Of a DNA stretch of 49,427 nucleotides, positions 34,754-42,871 are shown one piece after another (within the stretch, counting starts at the first letter, position 1; every line of letters starts with the position of its first letter). The notes beneath the pieces are model-generated. The model was not told the DNA's origin. It worked only from the letters and a program-made list of their open reading frames with translations, and ran no database searches. The DNA is from Deltaproteobacteria bacterium. Lineage in GTDB: Bacteria; Myxococcota_A; UBA9160; UBA4427. The DNA lies in NCBI GenBank assembly GCA_002719955.1, contig PBFW01000002.1:1-49427 (forward strand), in the 5' to 3' direction. Position numbers and translations under genes: made by a program.

Positions 34754-35345
34754 TCGCCCCGCAGATCGGCGGCGATTCGCGCCACGACATCGGCAGGACC
34801 CTCGGGAATCGTGAGGATGAGCGGATCCGCGAGGCCGTCGCACAAGTCACGGAGGACGGCGGCGAGATGGATCGAGATCTGGGGATGCTCGATCGGTTGG
34901 GGCTTCACGAAGTTCTTCATCTTCGCGAACCGGTAGTGCTCGCCCGGGAAGTCGATCGGCGTCCGGTTCTGCAAGCACTCGAAGCGTGCGTGCAGCGATT
35001 GAACGTGCTCGCGCATGCGCGGAGCCGGAGGGGTCCAGGGCGTGCTGTACTTGCCGATGATGTTCGCGCGGATCGGGGCCCCAGCCCGAGAGGGAAGCGA
35101 CCGCCGGAGAGGGCCTGGAGGTTCCAGGCGGCGACGCCGGTCGTCATCGGTGATCGCGGGAAGCAGACGAGCGCGCTGGTGCCGACCCGGACCCGTTCGG
35201 TCGCCGCGTGGGCGGCGAGGAAGTCGTCCGTCATCACGTCGGGGGCCAGGATCCCCTGGAAGCCCATGGCCTCCGCCCGACGGACGTGGTCCGCAATCTC
35301 AGAGAGCGGCGCATACATATCCCGAGAGGCCCACATGCGAAACAT
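34750..35345 (-). pseudogene. LLM-class flavin/F420-dependent oxidoreductase, frameshifted and internally deleted
   Basis: ATG 35345 starts MFRMWASRDMYAPLSEIADH, then RRAEAMGFQGILAPDVMTDD, VGTSALVCFPRSPMTTG, AWNLQALSGGRFPLGLG. That is a good N-terminal third of a luciferase-like monooxygenase. A frameshift near 35080, in GGGGCCCC, leads to IRANIIGKYSTPWTPPAPRM, REHVQSLHARF and EHPQISIHLAAV. The protein then jumps to a C-terminal end (PEGPADVVARIAADLRGE), skipping about 100 residues of the usual 300-320. It is probably inactive, but its stop still couples to the CoA-transferase start. Confidence 0.75.
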
Positions 35346-35517
35346 CGATCGTCGTCCTTCAGTCGCTTCGACGGATACCCTCTGGGCGTACGCCCTCGCT
35401 CAGGGTCCGTAGTCCGCTTCGCGATGGTCGGCCGTTCTGGATTGGATTCCGAGCGCGGCGGGCGCTCTCCCGTCCGCACCGACGGGAGGCGCCGCGTGGA
35501 CACAGGATGCCACGTTC

Positions 35518-36306
35518 CTACTCGCTCAGCATCGCCTCGGAAGCCTCTGCGACCATCCTCACTGCGTCCGCGCGGGGCATGGTGCGGAGCTGCTGCGCGA
35601 ATTCCTCGCTTCCGCCCGAATGCCAGATCGGACCGATCGCGAGCTGCTCCAGCCCCTCTTGTGCGACGGACTCGGGGCTCGCGGCGACGAAGCCGGGCGT
35701 GTCCGTCTTCATGCCCATCCGCGCCATGGCAGGCGTGTCGGTCGCCCCCAACACCAGTCCGAGCACATGGACCCCATGCGGCCGCAGCTCGTACCAGAGG
35801 CCCTCCGCCAAGATGTAGTCGAAGGCCTTAGAGGCCGTGTACATCGCCATCGTCGGGCCGCCGGCATAGCCGCCGGTCGACCCCACCAAGATGATGCCGC
35901 CGCGCCCGCGCGCGCGCATGCGGCCTCCGAAATGGTGGGCGAGCACGGTGGGCACCGTGATGTTACGTGCGATCATCCGCGTCGCGTCGGAAACATCTCG
36001 GTCGACAAAATCACTGAACGTGCTTTCCGCACCTGCATTGTAGATCAGGAGCCCGACCTCGACGTCGTCCGTCGCAGCCTTGACACGCTCCGCAGCATCC
36101 GCCGTCGCAAGATCCAACGAAAGGGTCCGCACCGATGCAGACCCGGCGGAGCGGATCTGACTCGCCACCTCCTCCAGAGGACCGGGCTTGCGCGCGATCA
36201 GAAGAACGTTGATTCCGGCGGCTGCCAGCTTGAGTGCGAACGCGGCGCCAACCCCCTCGGAGCCTCCAGCGATGGCCGCCCACGGTCCATACTGTTCGAG
36301 CCTCAT
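35518..36306 (-). CDS. Short-chain dehydrogenase/reductase
   Basis: 262-residue SDR. GGSEGVG (14-20) replaces the usual TGxxxGIG, NAG is at 90-92, and catalytic Ser143, Tyr156 and Lys160 are in place (STGG, YTASK). The nucleotide-binding strand ends LLIARKPGPL, with Arg39 suggesting NADP(H) preference. The C-terminal 50 residues (QLRTMPRADAVRMVAEASEA) form an extra helix. ATG 36306 is preceded by GGTAGGA, a weak SD. It is upstream of the LLM remnant and CoA-transferase on the same strand (170-bp gap), probably part of the same catabolic cluster. No substrate can be named. Confidence 0.85.
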   Translation of the reverse strand: MRLEQYGPWAAIAGGSEGVGAAFALKLAAAGINVLLIARKPGPLEEVASQIRSAGSASVRTLSLDLATADAAERVKAATDDVEVGLLIYNAGAESTFSDFVDRDVSDATRMIARNITVPTVLAHHFGGRMRARGRGGIILVGSTGGYAGGPTMAMYTASKAFDYILAEGLWYELRPHGVHVLGLVLGATDTPAMARMGMKTDTPGFVAASPESVAQEGLEQLAIGPIWHSGGSEEFAQQLRTMPRADAVRMVAEASEAMLSE

Positions 36307-36330
36307 TCCTACCGCCCCCTCTCCTGGTCA

Positions 36331-36534
36331 GTTCCTGCGTGGATCGACGATGGTCCGGATCGGACTGTCCGGATCGCGCATCGCCTCCTAAGCGTCGGCC
36401 ACGCTCCCCCCAACCCCGTAATAGTTGCCTAGCCGAAGCGTCGAATCAATCAGCCCAGCGCCCAGCGCGCGAATCACCACATCGAGATCCTCCGGCGTGG
36501 GACCGCCGCAGAATTGCACCTTCAGACCCCTAGT
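36331..36534 (-). pseudogene. Zinc-type alcohol dehydrogenase C-terminal fragment
   Basis: The minus strand reads GLKVQFCGGPTPEDLDVVIR, ALGAGLIDSTLRLGNYYGVG, SVADA, TAG, EAMRDPDSPIRTIVDPRR. It is the C-terminal substrate-domain end of a medium-chain dehydrogenase (…LL..G.ID…DA..A…P…K..V.P). The in-frame TAG and the loss of everything before the repeat at 36540 show decay. Confidence 0.65.
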
Positions 36535-36539
36535 CTGGA

Positions 36540-36612
36540 GAATAGGCATTTCAAGCCGCGCTTTCAGCACCACCGATACTAGGTGTTCTGACAACTAAGC
36601 TCCGCCGGGGCA
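36540..36612 (-). repeat. Dispersed repeat family, copy 7
   Basis: Minus-strand copy reading GGAGCTTAGTTGTCAGAAC, ACCTAGTATCGGTGGTGC, TGAAAGCGCGGCTTGAAATG. It is the partner of copy 5 in a subfamily with extended flanking homology. The truncated alcohol dehydrogenase starts directly at its 3' edge. Confidence 0.85.
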
Positions 36613-36833
36613 GTCAGGCCCCTTCATGGGAAGTGGGCGGAAAGCAGTGGACCCGAATCCGGGGAAACCCAGTCATTCATTTCGAACTGGCGAGACTCCG
36701 CGCGTCGAAGTGGATGCCGCAGAGCCGCGCGACCCGTACTCCGATACAATCCGCACTCTCGCAGCGAGTTGAACGCATGCCGGTCGCCGTGCCCTCACAG
36801 TTCGAACTCGCAAACGCAAATTGAGTCGTCGCT

Positions 36834-39332
36834 GTGCATGACACGCTCGAAGCCCTGAACCGATTCTTCGCCGCCCTGCCCGCCTGGCTGCTCGGAAGAC
36901 GCATCGCTGTCTGGTGTTTCGCGATCGCGCTTACGGTCGTCTCCGGCGTCGGGCTCGGACGGCTCGAGGTCGACATGACGATGGAGTCGTTCTTCTTCGA
37001 GAACGACCCCGTGCGTCTGCTCCACGAACGTTTCAAGGACACCTTCGGTAGCGATGAAGGTGTCTACATCGTCTACGAGGCGCGGGATGGCGACGTGCTG
37101 TCCAGCGCCTCGCTCGAGGCCGCGCGCGGTGTCGAACGAGCGCTGCTCGACGCAAGTGGGGACAAGGACGGGGACGACGGCAGCTCGGACACGGCTCCTC
37201 TGCAGCACATTGTCGACGTCACCACGATCGCGAACGTCAGCTACCTCGAAGTCAAAGGAGACATCCTCGTCTCGCGAGACTTCGTTGAAGTCATCCCGAC
37301 GTCGGAGGAAGAACGCGAAGCACTTCGGCGACGAGCCCTGGCCCACAAGGACTATCCGCGCTTCTACATTTCGACCGACTCGCGTTTTGGCGGAATCTGG
37401 ATTCGCACCGACCTGGGCGCCCTTCCGCCCGAATCCACGAGCGACGACGCAATCGACGAGATGTTCGACAGTGGCCTCGCCGACGAGAGCGAACTCGCAA
37501 CCCCGCACAGCAAGCCGGCCACAATGGTCGAGTACGCCGCGTTCGCACGCGCGATCACGGCCGTGACCGGAAGAGCGGAGTTCAGCCGCGCCCTCGAGTT
37601 TCATGCGGTCGGCAACCCGATGATCATGGGTTTTTTCAACGACGTGTTGGTCGACGAACTCGACGCATTGTTCTCGAGCGCGCTGCTCATCATGATGGTC
37701 GTGTTGGGCGTGCTCTTCCGCTCGATGAGCGGCGTCATCTGGCCTGTCGCGATCGTCGGATTCGCGGCTGTGCTCACCCTCGGCCTTTTGGGATGGCTCG
37801 GCCTGAAGCTCAGTTTGATGATCAGCGTGCTCGTGATCTTGATCCTCGTCGTGGGAATCGCCGACTCGGTGCACATCATGTCGGGCTATCTGCACGATCG
37901 CGGCAAAGGCGCGGAACACCGCCAAGCGCTCGAGCGAGTGTTCCGAAAATCGGGGCTGGCTTGCCTGCTCACCAGCGTAACGACTGCACTCGGCATGCTC
38001 TCGCTGGTCTTCGTCCCACTCCCTCCACTTCGCAACTTCGGGTTGGCCTCAGCATTGGGTGTCACCGCCGCCTTCGGCTTCACGATGGTGCTGCTGCCGC
38101 TGATGCTCGATTTATGGCCTCCGGCCCGAAGCAAAGAGGCAACCGCGCAACCCGCGAAGTCGCCCTGGGTCCAGCGTGTATTGGGGTCCCTCGAGCCCAT
38201 CGCGAGCCGCTGGCCCGTTCGGGTGGTGGCAATATTCGCGATCGTGGGCGTGGTGGGCGCTTACGGCGTCAGCCAAGTTCAGGTCGACTCCAACCTCGTC
38301 GAGATCATCCGACCCGGGCTGCCCATCCGCGCCGCCCACGACCTGGTCGATCACGTGATGGGCGGCACCCAAGGCATGGAGATCTACCTCGACTTCGGCG
38401 AAACGGACGCCTTGAAGGATCCGCGGGTGCTGAACGCCATGGAGGGAATTCAAGAGCTGCTCGAAGTTGAGCATCCCGAGTTCGTCGTCCGCACCGACTC
38501 GCTCGCCGACATGGTCAAGAACACCTTTCAGGCGCTCAACGAGGATCGTGAGCAGATGTATCGCATTCCTCAGGAGCGAGCGGCGTTGGCGCAAACGCTA
38601 CTGCTGTTCGATCTCGCCAACCCGGAAGACCGAGAGCAATTGGTCCCCGACGACTACAGCGAAGCGCGAATCAACGTCCGCATGTTCAACTACGGATCGG
38701 CGGAGTACGTCGAGTTCTTCAATACGGTTAATGAACACACGCGTGCAGCCTTTGGCTCGCTCGCCAACGACTACAGCGAACTCGAAGTCGGGATCACCGG
38801 CAGCCTGCCCCTGGTCATGCGCATGGCGGACTACATCGGCCGCGCACAGATCCAGAGTTTCGTGCTGGTGCTAATCGTGGTGACGGTGCTGCTCTTGATC
38901 GCCTTCGGCTCACCGCGCGCGGGTCTCGTCGCCATGGTTCCGAACGTCTATCCCGTGCTCATCACCTTTGGCGTCATGGGGTTGTGGAAAATCCCACTCG
39001 ACGTCGACACCTTGATCATCGCTCCCTTGATCATCGGCATCGCGGTGGACGACACGATTCACTTCATCACCCATTACCGCGCCTTTGCGCTCGAGACCGG
39101 CGACGTTCGGCGCGCGATCGCAGCGACGATCTCGGAAGTCGGCCAGGCCATCACGTTTACATCCGTAATCCTCGTGCTCGGCTTCATGGTCCTCGTTACC
39201 TCCAACCATCAAGGGATAGCGCACTTCGGGATCTTGATTGGGATCTCGCTTGCGACCGCGTTGCTGGCCGACCTGCTGCTGCTCCCGGCATTGCTCCAAC
39301 TGTGCCGCGTCCGCTTCGAGTCGTCCGAGTAA
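36834..39332 (+). CDS. MMPL/RND-superfamily exporter
   Basis: 832 residues with a first membrane helix at about 24-42, a periplasmic domain, a block of five helices at about 275-450, a helix near 465-480, a second periplasmic domain, and a final five-helix block at about 680-825. This duplicated 1+5 helix plan is that of the RND superfamily. FAAVLTLGLLGWLGLKLSLM, and VVGIADSVHIM and IGIAVDDTIHFITHY with their Asp residues in helix 4 and 10, match MMPL-type lipid or hopanoid exporters. Proton-driven export of hydrophobic compounds is likely. The start is GTG 36834. An ATG at 36838 is out of frame. No adaptor or outer-membrane partner is adjacent. Confidence 0.9.
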   Translation: MHDTLEALNRFFAALPAWLLGRRIAVWCFAIALTVVSGVGLGRLEVDMTMESFFFENDPVRLLHERFKDTFGSDEGVYIVYEARDGDVLSSASLEAARGVERALLDASGDKDGDDGSSDTAPLQHIVDVTTIANVSYLEVKGDILVSRDFVEVIPTSEEEREALRRRALAHKDYPRFYISTDSRFGGIWIRTDLGALPPESTSDDAIDEMFDSGLADESELATPHSKPATMVEYAAFARAITAVTGRAEFSRALEFHAVGNPMIMGFFNDVLVDELDALFSSALLIMMVVLGVLFRSMSGVIWPVAIVGFAAVLTLGLLGWLGLKLSLMISVLVILILVVGIADSVHIMSGYLHDRGKGAEHRQALERVFRKSGLACLLTSVTTALGMLSLVFVPLPPLRNFGLASALGVTAAFGFTMVLLPLMLDLWPPARSKEATAQPAKSPWVQRVLGSLEPIASRWPVRVVAIFAIVGVVGAYGVSQVQVDSNLVEIIRPGLPIRAAHDLVDHVMGGTQGMEIYLDFGETDALKDPRVLNAMEGIQELLEVEHPEFVVRTDSLADMVKNTFQALNEDREQMYRIPQERAALAQTLLLFDLANPEDREQLVPDDYSEARINVRMFNYGSAEYVEFFNTVNEHTRAAFGSLANDYSELEVGITGSLPLVMRMADYIGRAQIQSFVLVLIVVTVLLLIAFGSPRAGLVAMVPNVYPVLITFGVMGLWKIPLDVDTLIIAPLIIGIAVDDTIHFITHYRAFALETGDVRRAIAATISEVGQAITFTSVILVLGFMVLVTSNHQGIAHFGILIGISLATALLADLLLLPALLQLCRVRFESSE

Positions 39333-39540
39333 CCGGTGATCAGTCACCAAGAATGCTCGGCGAAAGTGATGGGAATTCCGTAAGCCACCGAGCTTGTCGA
39401 TCGCGCCCGCTAGGCCTCGCGGCGGGGACAAAAACACGCGCGGATTTCGCTGCTGCGTCTCACAACATTCTGGATCGGGGCCGTTGCGCCTGCAACACCT
39501 TGAAAGTAGGGGGCATTTCCGAGCCTCCCGACCCTCGCGC

Positions 39541-39858
39541 ATGCGCCTGCCGATAGGCTCCAGATGGAAGCACTCCACTCTCGACGCGGCGCTCCGAGCC
39601 ACGCGTCTCTCCGCGTCGCGCTACCACGGTTGGTGTCGCGATGCGGCCGGCTGTGACCTCGATGACCAGCCAAGCTACCCACGAGTCGTCCCTACACGCT
39701 TGGTGCCCAGCGAGGTCGAGACCGTGTGCGAGATCGTCGAGAGCGACGATCACCGACGCATGTCACTGCGCACCCTGGTGCTGCTCGCTCAGCGAATCAG
39801 GAAGGTCATCGCGACCCCATCAACTTGGTGCCAGCTGATCCGAACGGCCGGTGCGTTC
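39541..39858 (+). pseudogene. IS3-like transposase (OrfB N-terminal) fragment
   Basis: The frame reads SRWKHSTLDAALRATRLSAS, RYHGWCRDAAGCDLDDQPSY, SDDHRRMSLRTLVLLAQRI, KVIATPSTWCQLIR. It matches the N-terminal HTH half of one IS3-type transposase branch (…DLDDQ.S.P…MS…L…AQR.GKV.AS..TW..L). The DDE core is absent. Confidence 0.75.
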
Positions 39859-39878
39859 TCAAGATTGGTCCGCTCCGA

Positions 39879-39940
39879 ATTCATTGAGCTCTTCCAGGCC
39901 GGGCCAGATCGATCAACCGGCGATGGTAGGCCGGTTTCTG
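39879..39940 (+). repeat. Inward-facing imperfect repeat, left arm
   Basis: The plus strand here (encoding IELFQAGPDRST) is similar over about 60 bp to the minus strand at 40845-40905 (encoding LEFFSFGPDRST). The two face each other across the integrase debris and could be the ends of a lost element. Confidence 0.5.
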
Positions 39941-39944
39941 GAGG

Positions 39945-40045
39945 AAATTCCGGGGATTGTCCTGCCGGCTGTTGATCTTCTCTGAGAGGCGGCTCGGTTG
40001 ATTGATCTCAGGCGACGCGCCGTGCAGTCGCCTCCTGGTTCCGTG
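39945..40045 (+). repeat. Degenerate direct repeat, unit A
   Basis: GGATTGTCCTGCCGGCTGTT, GATCTTCTCTGAG and GGCGACG..CGTGC in this order recur in a related form at 42705-42800, at the end of the kinase gene. On the minus strand both copies read RRLR(S/T)(I/L)NR.A.Q.RST.G.TIP, so they may be fragments of one coding element. Confidence 0.55.
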
Positions 40046-40156
40046 TGTTCTCAATATCCGCCCGCTATGCGGTTTGACGAAAAACCTCCTGCCAGACAGG
40101 CTACTGAGAGCAGAGCGCGAGATTCAGTCTCGACCTCTGGAGGCCCTGCGTTCAGG

Positions 40157-40286
40157 ATGTCTCGGTGATCCGAGCCCTCGTCAGGTACGCATCCATTCTC
40201 TTCGCCGCGCTGCCGTCCCTGTTCCGAACACATCGAGAGCAAGCCGTCGTCGAGCTGGTCCTGCGGCAACGGCTCGCGATCTACGC
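40157..40286 (+). pseudogene. Integrase (rve-type transposase) N-terminal fragment
   Basis: The plus strand reads IRALVRYASILFAALPSLFR, THREQAVVELVLRQRLAIYA, stop. This is the membrane-like N-terminal segment (…SLFRSRA.LV.ENL.LRQQLA) typical of one rve-integrase IS group. The rest of an integrase lies on the opposite strand at 40395-40872, so the element was inverted or two copies collided. Confidence 0.65.
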
Positions 40287-40293
40287 GTAGAGG

Positions 40294-40347
40294 AAGCCGC
40301 ACCGCCCGTTCCCGAACCTCTTGTGAAAACCTGTTCTGTCGTGCCAT
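40294..40347 (-). pseudogene. IS3 OrfA start fragment
   Basis: ATG 40347 followed by ARQNRFSQEVRERAVRL is the N-terminus of a common IS3 OrfA. Similarity ends after 18 codons, where the plus-strand integrase scrap begins. Confidence 0.6.
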
Positions 40348-40394
40348 CGAACCATCCTCTCAAGAAATGGAGCCTCCGGCAAACCCGGGACGGT

Positions 40395-40872
40395 TCACAT
40401 CGCAGCGATGGCGTGTTTGTGATTGCGAAGAAATATCCTCCACCGTTGGCACTGTTCGTGGTCAGGACTTCGCTTCGGGAGGTATCGAGCGACGGTGGCG
40501 GGGCCGATCGAGATCCCAAGCTTCTCGAGTTCAGCCTGGATCTTTTGAGCACGCCAGCTGTTCTCATTCGCGAATCGATGAATGAGAGTCTGGACTTCGA
40601 GTGGGGGGAGGTCGCCAGGACCCCGCTTCGCGATGGGTCGCTAGTAGGGCCGGAAGCCCTTGCGATGCCAACGGACCACAGTGTCCGGCTAGCCGATGAC
40701 GAGGGCCCCCCTTCAACCCGACCAAAGTTGTGGCAGAATGTCCGGCAACCGGAATGATCCGGGGTTTGGATCCCTTCTGGCCGCAGGTGGGGACCGGTGG
40801 CGGAGGGCGAGGTCGCCCCGCACAAGGCTGATACTTCGCCCGGATTCGGACTACGGTCGGCCGTCGAGCGAT
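40395..40872 (-). pseudogene. Integrase (rve-type transposase) middle fragment
   Basis: The minus strand reads VRGDLALRH, then WSG, stop, RGALVIG, TAG, PDTVVRWHRKGFRPY, TAG, RPIAKRGPGD. It continues with VQTLIHRFANENSWRAQKIQ, AELEKLGISIGPATVARYL and QRWRIFLRNHKHAIAAM, stop. This matches the HTH and linker region of IS481-like integrases (ALVIVKPETVVRWHR.GF…WR.FLRNH). Three nonsense codons and a missing DDE domain make it dead. Confidence 0.75.
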
Positions 40873-40905
40873 CAGGGCCGAAACTGAAGAACTCCAGTGA
40901 TTTCG
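40845..40905 (-). repeat. Inward-facing imperfect repeat, right arm
   Basis: Minus-strand partner of the unit at 39879-39940. It lies just upstream of the PAP2 gene and at the N-terminal side of the integrase remnant. Confidence 0.5.
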
Positions 40906-40918
40906 CGGAAGATCGACA

Positions 40919-41494
40919 TTGAAAACCCACAACATACCCGAGAAACCAACCCTCAAACTCAGTCATCTGCTCGCGATAATTCTACTGATGATCAGGGTCG
41001 ACTCCAAAGCGGCGGGCTCGAGCGAGGATGCCTGGCTAATCGTTAGCGATGTCGGTGCTTATGGCCTCGTCGTGACTGCCCTGGGGACACCGGTGGCTCT
41101 GTGCGACTGGGAGGGTCTGGGTGGGGCGGCGCTCAGCGTCGGGGTCGCTGGAGGGATCACGCTTATCGGCAAGGTGAGCATCGACGAAGAGCGCCCCGAC
41201 AACAGCGGCAATGACAGCTTCCCGTCCGGGCACACCGCTCTGTCGTTCTCCTCGGCGACCACCCTGTATCGGCGCTACGGATGGCAGGCCGGAATCCCGG
41301 CGTACACGGTGGCTACCCTCACGGGGAGCGCTCGCGTGGCTGGCCGAAAACACTACGTGTGGGACGTGGTCGCTGGCGCCGCAATCGGCATCGGCAGCGG
41401 CTGGCTCTTTACCGAGCCCATCAACGACAAGGTGCGAATGGTACCGTGGGGCAACACCAAGGGCGGCGGCGCCATGGTCTCGGTGGCCTGGTAG
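40919..41494 (+). CDS. PAP2-family lipid phosphatase
   Basis: 191 residues with the three motifs of the PAP2 phosphatase superfamily. These are KVSIDEERP (Lys85, Arg92, Pro93), PSGH (102-105, with His105 as acid/base), and SARVAGRKHYVWD with Arg139, His145 nucleophile and Asp149. Hydrophobic stretches at about 16-25 and 46-80, and after the last motif, place it in the membrane. Substrates would be lipid phosphates such as phosphatidate or undecaprenyl pyrophosphate. The only start that preserves the N-terminal helix is TTG 40919, at the edge of an integrase remnant, so the original 5' end may have been lost and translation may be weak. Confidence 0.8.
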   Translation: MKTHNIPEKPTLKLSHLLAIILLMIRVDSKAAGSSEDAWLIVSDVGAYGLVVTALGTPVALCDWEGLGGAALSVGVAGGITLIGKVSIDEERPDNSGNDSFPSGHTALSFSSATTLYRRYGWQAGIPAYTVATLTGSARVAGRKHYVWDVVAGAAIGIGSGWLFTEPINDKVRMVPWGNTKGGGAMVSVAW

Positions 41495-41628
41495 TGAGCC
41501 TCGTTCCAGAGCGAGAGATGCTGGGCGCCGGATCGCCGGAGATCACGCTGAAGATGCTCGAGTGCGTCTAGGGCAATGAGCCTCGGAACGGTGCGGTGGG
41601 CGAAGGCCTGATTCAAGCAACGTTCTCT

Positions 41629-41772
41629 TTAGATCACCATCAGATACTGGTCGACTTCGAGTTCAAGGGCACGGTGGAGCATCCGTTGCGCTCCGGCCAG
41701 GCAGAGCTCGTCCAGGGCGCTCCGCGCATCCTGGTCTTTTCTTTCAGTATGAATCTCGATTATATTCTTCAT
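41629..41772 (-). pseudogene. IS256-family transposase N-terminal fragment
   Basis: ATG 41772 starts MKNIIEIHTERKDQDARSAL, then DELCLAGAQRMLHRALELEV and DQYL. The LDEL...GA.RML..ALE.EV..YL pattern is the N-terminus of IS256-type transposases. A stop follows at once and the catalytic domain is missing. The surrounding 300 bp are AT-richer than the window. Confidence 0.7.
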
Positions 41773-41997
41773 TGGTGGCGTATTCTTCCTCTGTGGCCAT
41801 AGGGGCCGCGTTTGGTTGATTCTCAAACGGAAGAAGACGCTGCCTACTTCAAATCCTCGATCCACAACATTCAGTCATAACTCTCGCATTCTTGGCGATT
41901 TGCTTTGCGGCACGGAAGCTTAGGCCACTCTATTTTCCCACGGAGCCCGGGACAGACCCCCAGCCCATTACCAGATCGATGAGATAACTTAGCTTCA

Positions 41998-42744
41998 ATG
42001 CAGGAATCGACTGTCGATATCGATGAGCTGCCCGTCGCTGTTGCTGGCCTCGTAGCCGTGATCGGCTGCGACGGGTCCGGCAAGACCTCGCTCACGAAGG
42101 ACTTGGAGGCCATCTTGCGAAACGATGGCCCCGTCGAGCGTCGTTATCTTGGCACGGTTTCGGGCGAAACGGGCGATAAGATCAAACGCCTCCCAGTGAT
42201 TGGAATCAGACTCGAGCATTACCTGGCGGCCAAAGCACGCCGGGCACAGGACACGCGGAAAAAGTTGCCAGGCACAGGCACTGCGCTCTTGATGTATTTG
42301 TTCTCGCTGCGGCGCAGGCATCATATTCGAGAATTGCTGGCACTTTCCCGCCGCGGTGTAGTGGTGATCGCCGATCGCTTTCCGCAGGCACAAATCCCCG
42401 GATTTCACTACGACGGCACCGGTCTGTCTGGCCCGCACGGCGACAACTGGATGATACGCAAACTCGCTGCAAAAGAGCGGGAGCTGTACCGGTGGATGGC
42501 CAGTCATATACCCTCGCTGGTCATCCGACTCAACATCGACCTTGAAACCGCCCTGGCGCGCAAGCCCGATCACAATTCGGTTGAGTTGCGAGACAAGATT
42601 GCGGTTGCGTCGAAGCTAGGCTTCAACGGCGCACGCATCGTCGACATTGACGCCCGCGCCCCCTATCCGCAGGTACTCGATGCAACGTTGAAAGCGGTCC
42701 GCGAAAGCCTCGGGATTGTCCCACCCGGTGTTGACCTTCCCTGA
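41998..42744 (+). CDS. dTMP-kinase-like P-loop NTPase
   Basis: 248 residues. Walker A GCDGSGKTS is at 23-31, followed by a Arg/Lys-rich region, and ADRFPQ in the middle corresponds to the DR(Y/F) motif of thymidylate-kinase-like enzymes. A LID-like basic segment (ALARKPDHNSVELRDK) and a strand ending RIVDIDAR complete the fold. It probably phosphorylates a nucleotide or sugar-nucleotide precursor. True Tmk proteins are about 210 residues, so it is likely a specialised paralogue, as seen near surface polysaccharide genes. No SD is obvious before ATG 41998. It is isolated between IS remnants. The last codons lie in a repeat unit shared with 39945-40045. Confidence 0.7.
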   Translation: MQESTVDIDELPVAVAGLVAVIGCDGSGKTSLTKDLEAILRNDGPVERRYLGTVSGETGDKIKRLPVIGIRLEHYLAAKARRAQDTRKKLPGTGTALLMYLFSLRRRHHIRELLALSRRGVVVIADRFPQAQIPGFHYDGTGLSGPHGDNWMIRKLAAKERELYRWMASHIPSLVIRLNIDLETALARKPDHNSVELRDKIAVASKLGFNGARIVDIDARAPYPQVLDATLKAVRESLGIVPPGVDLP

Positions 42745-42800
42745 GCGGCAGTTCTGTTGAGTGTTCTTAGGCGACGTGTCCTGCCGACGCTCCACGTTCC
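42705..42800 (+). repeat. Degenerate direct repeat, unit B
   Basis: Related to the unit at 39945-40045, and covers the end of the kinase gene and its stop codon. The shared order is GGATTGTCC, GTTGA(T/C)CTTC(T/C)CTGAG, and AGGCGACG. Confidence 0.55.
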
Positions 42801-42840
42801 TCGAGTACGTCACGGAAGTTGAACGGATTTCGGATCCTGG

Positions 42841-42871
42841 TGGCAAGCCCAACGGAACGCATCCAGTCCCA
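42841..42871 (+). repeat. 31-bp direct repeat, left unit
   Basis: TGGCAAGCCCAACGG followed by AACGCATCCAGTCCCA. It recurs at 44799-44829 with two mismatches. The pair flanks the small TTG-start gene and the AAA/DUF4143 pseudogene. Confidence 0.8.

Noticed and set aside
2274..36612. Dispersed repeats as a CRISPR array
   Set aside because: The copies are kilobases apart, on both strands, without regular spacers or cas genes.
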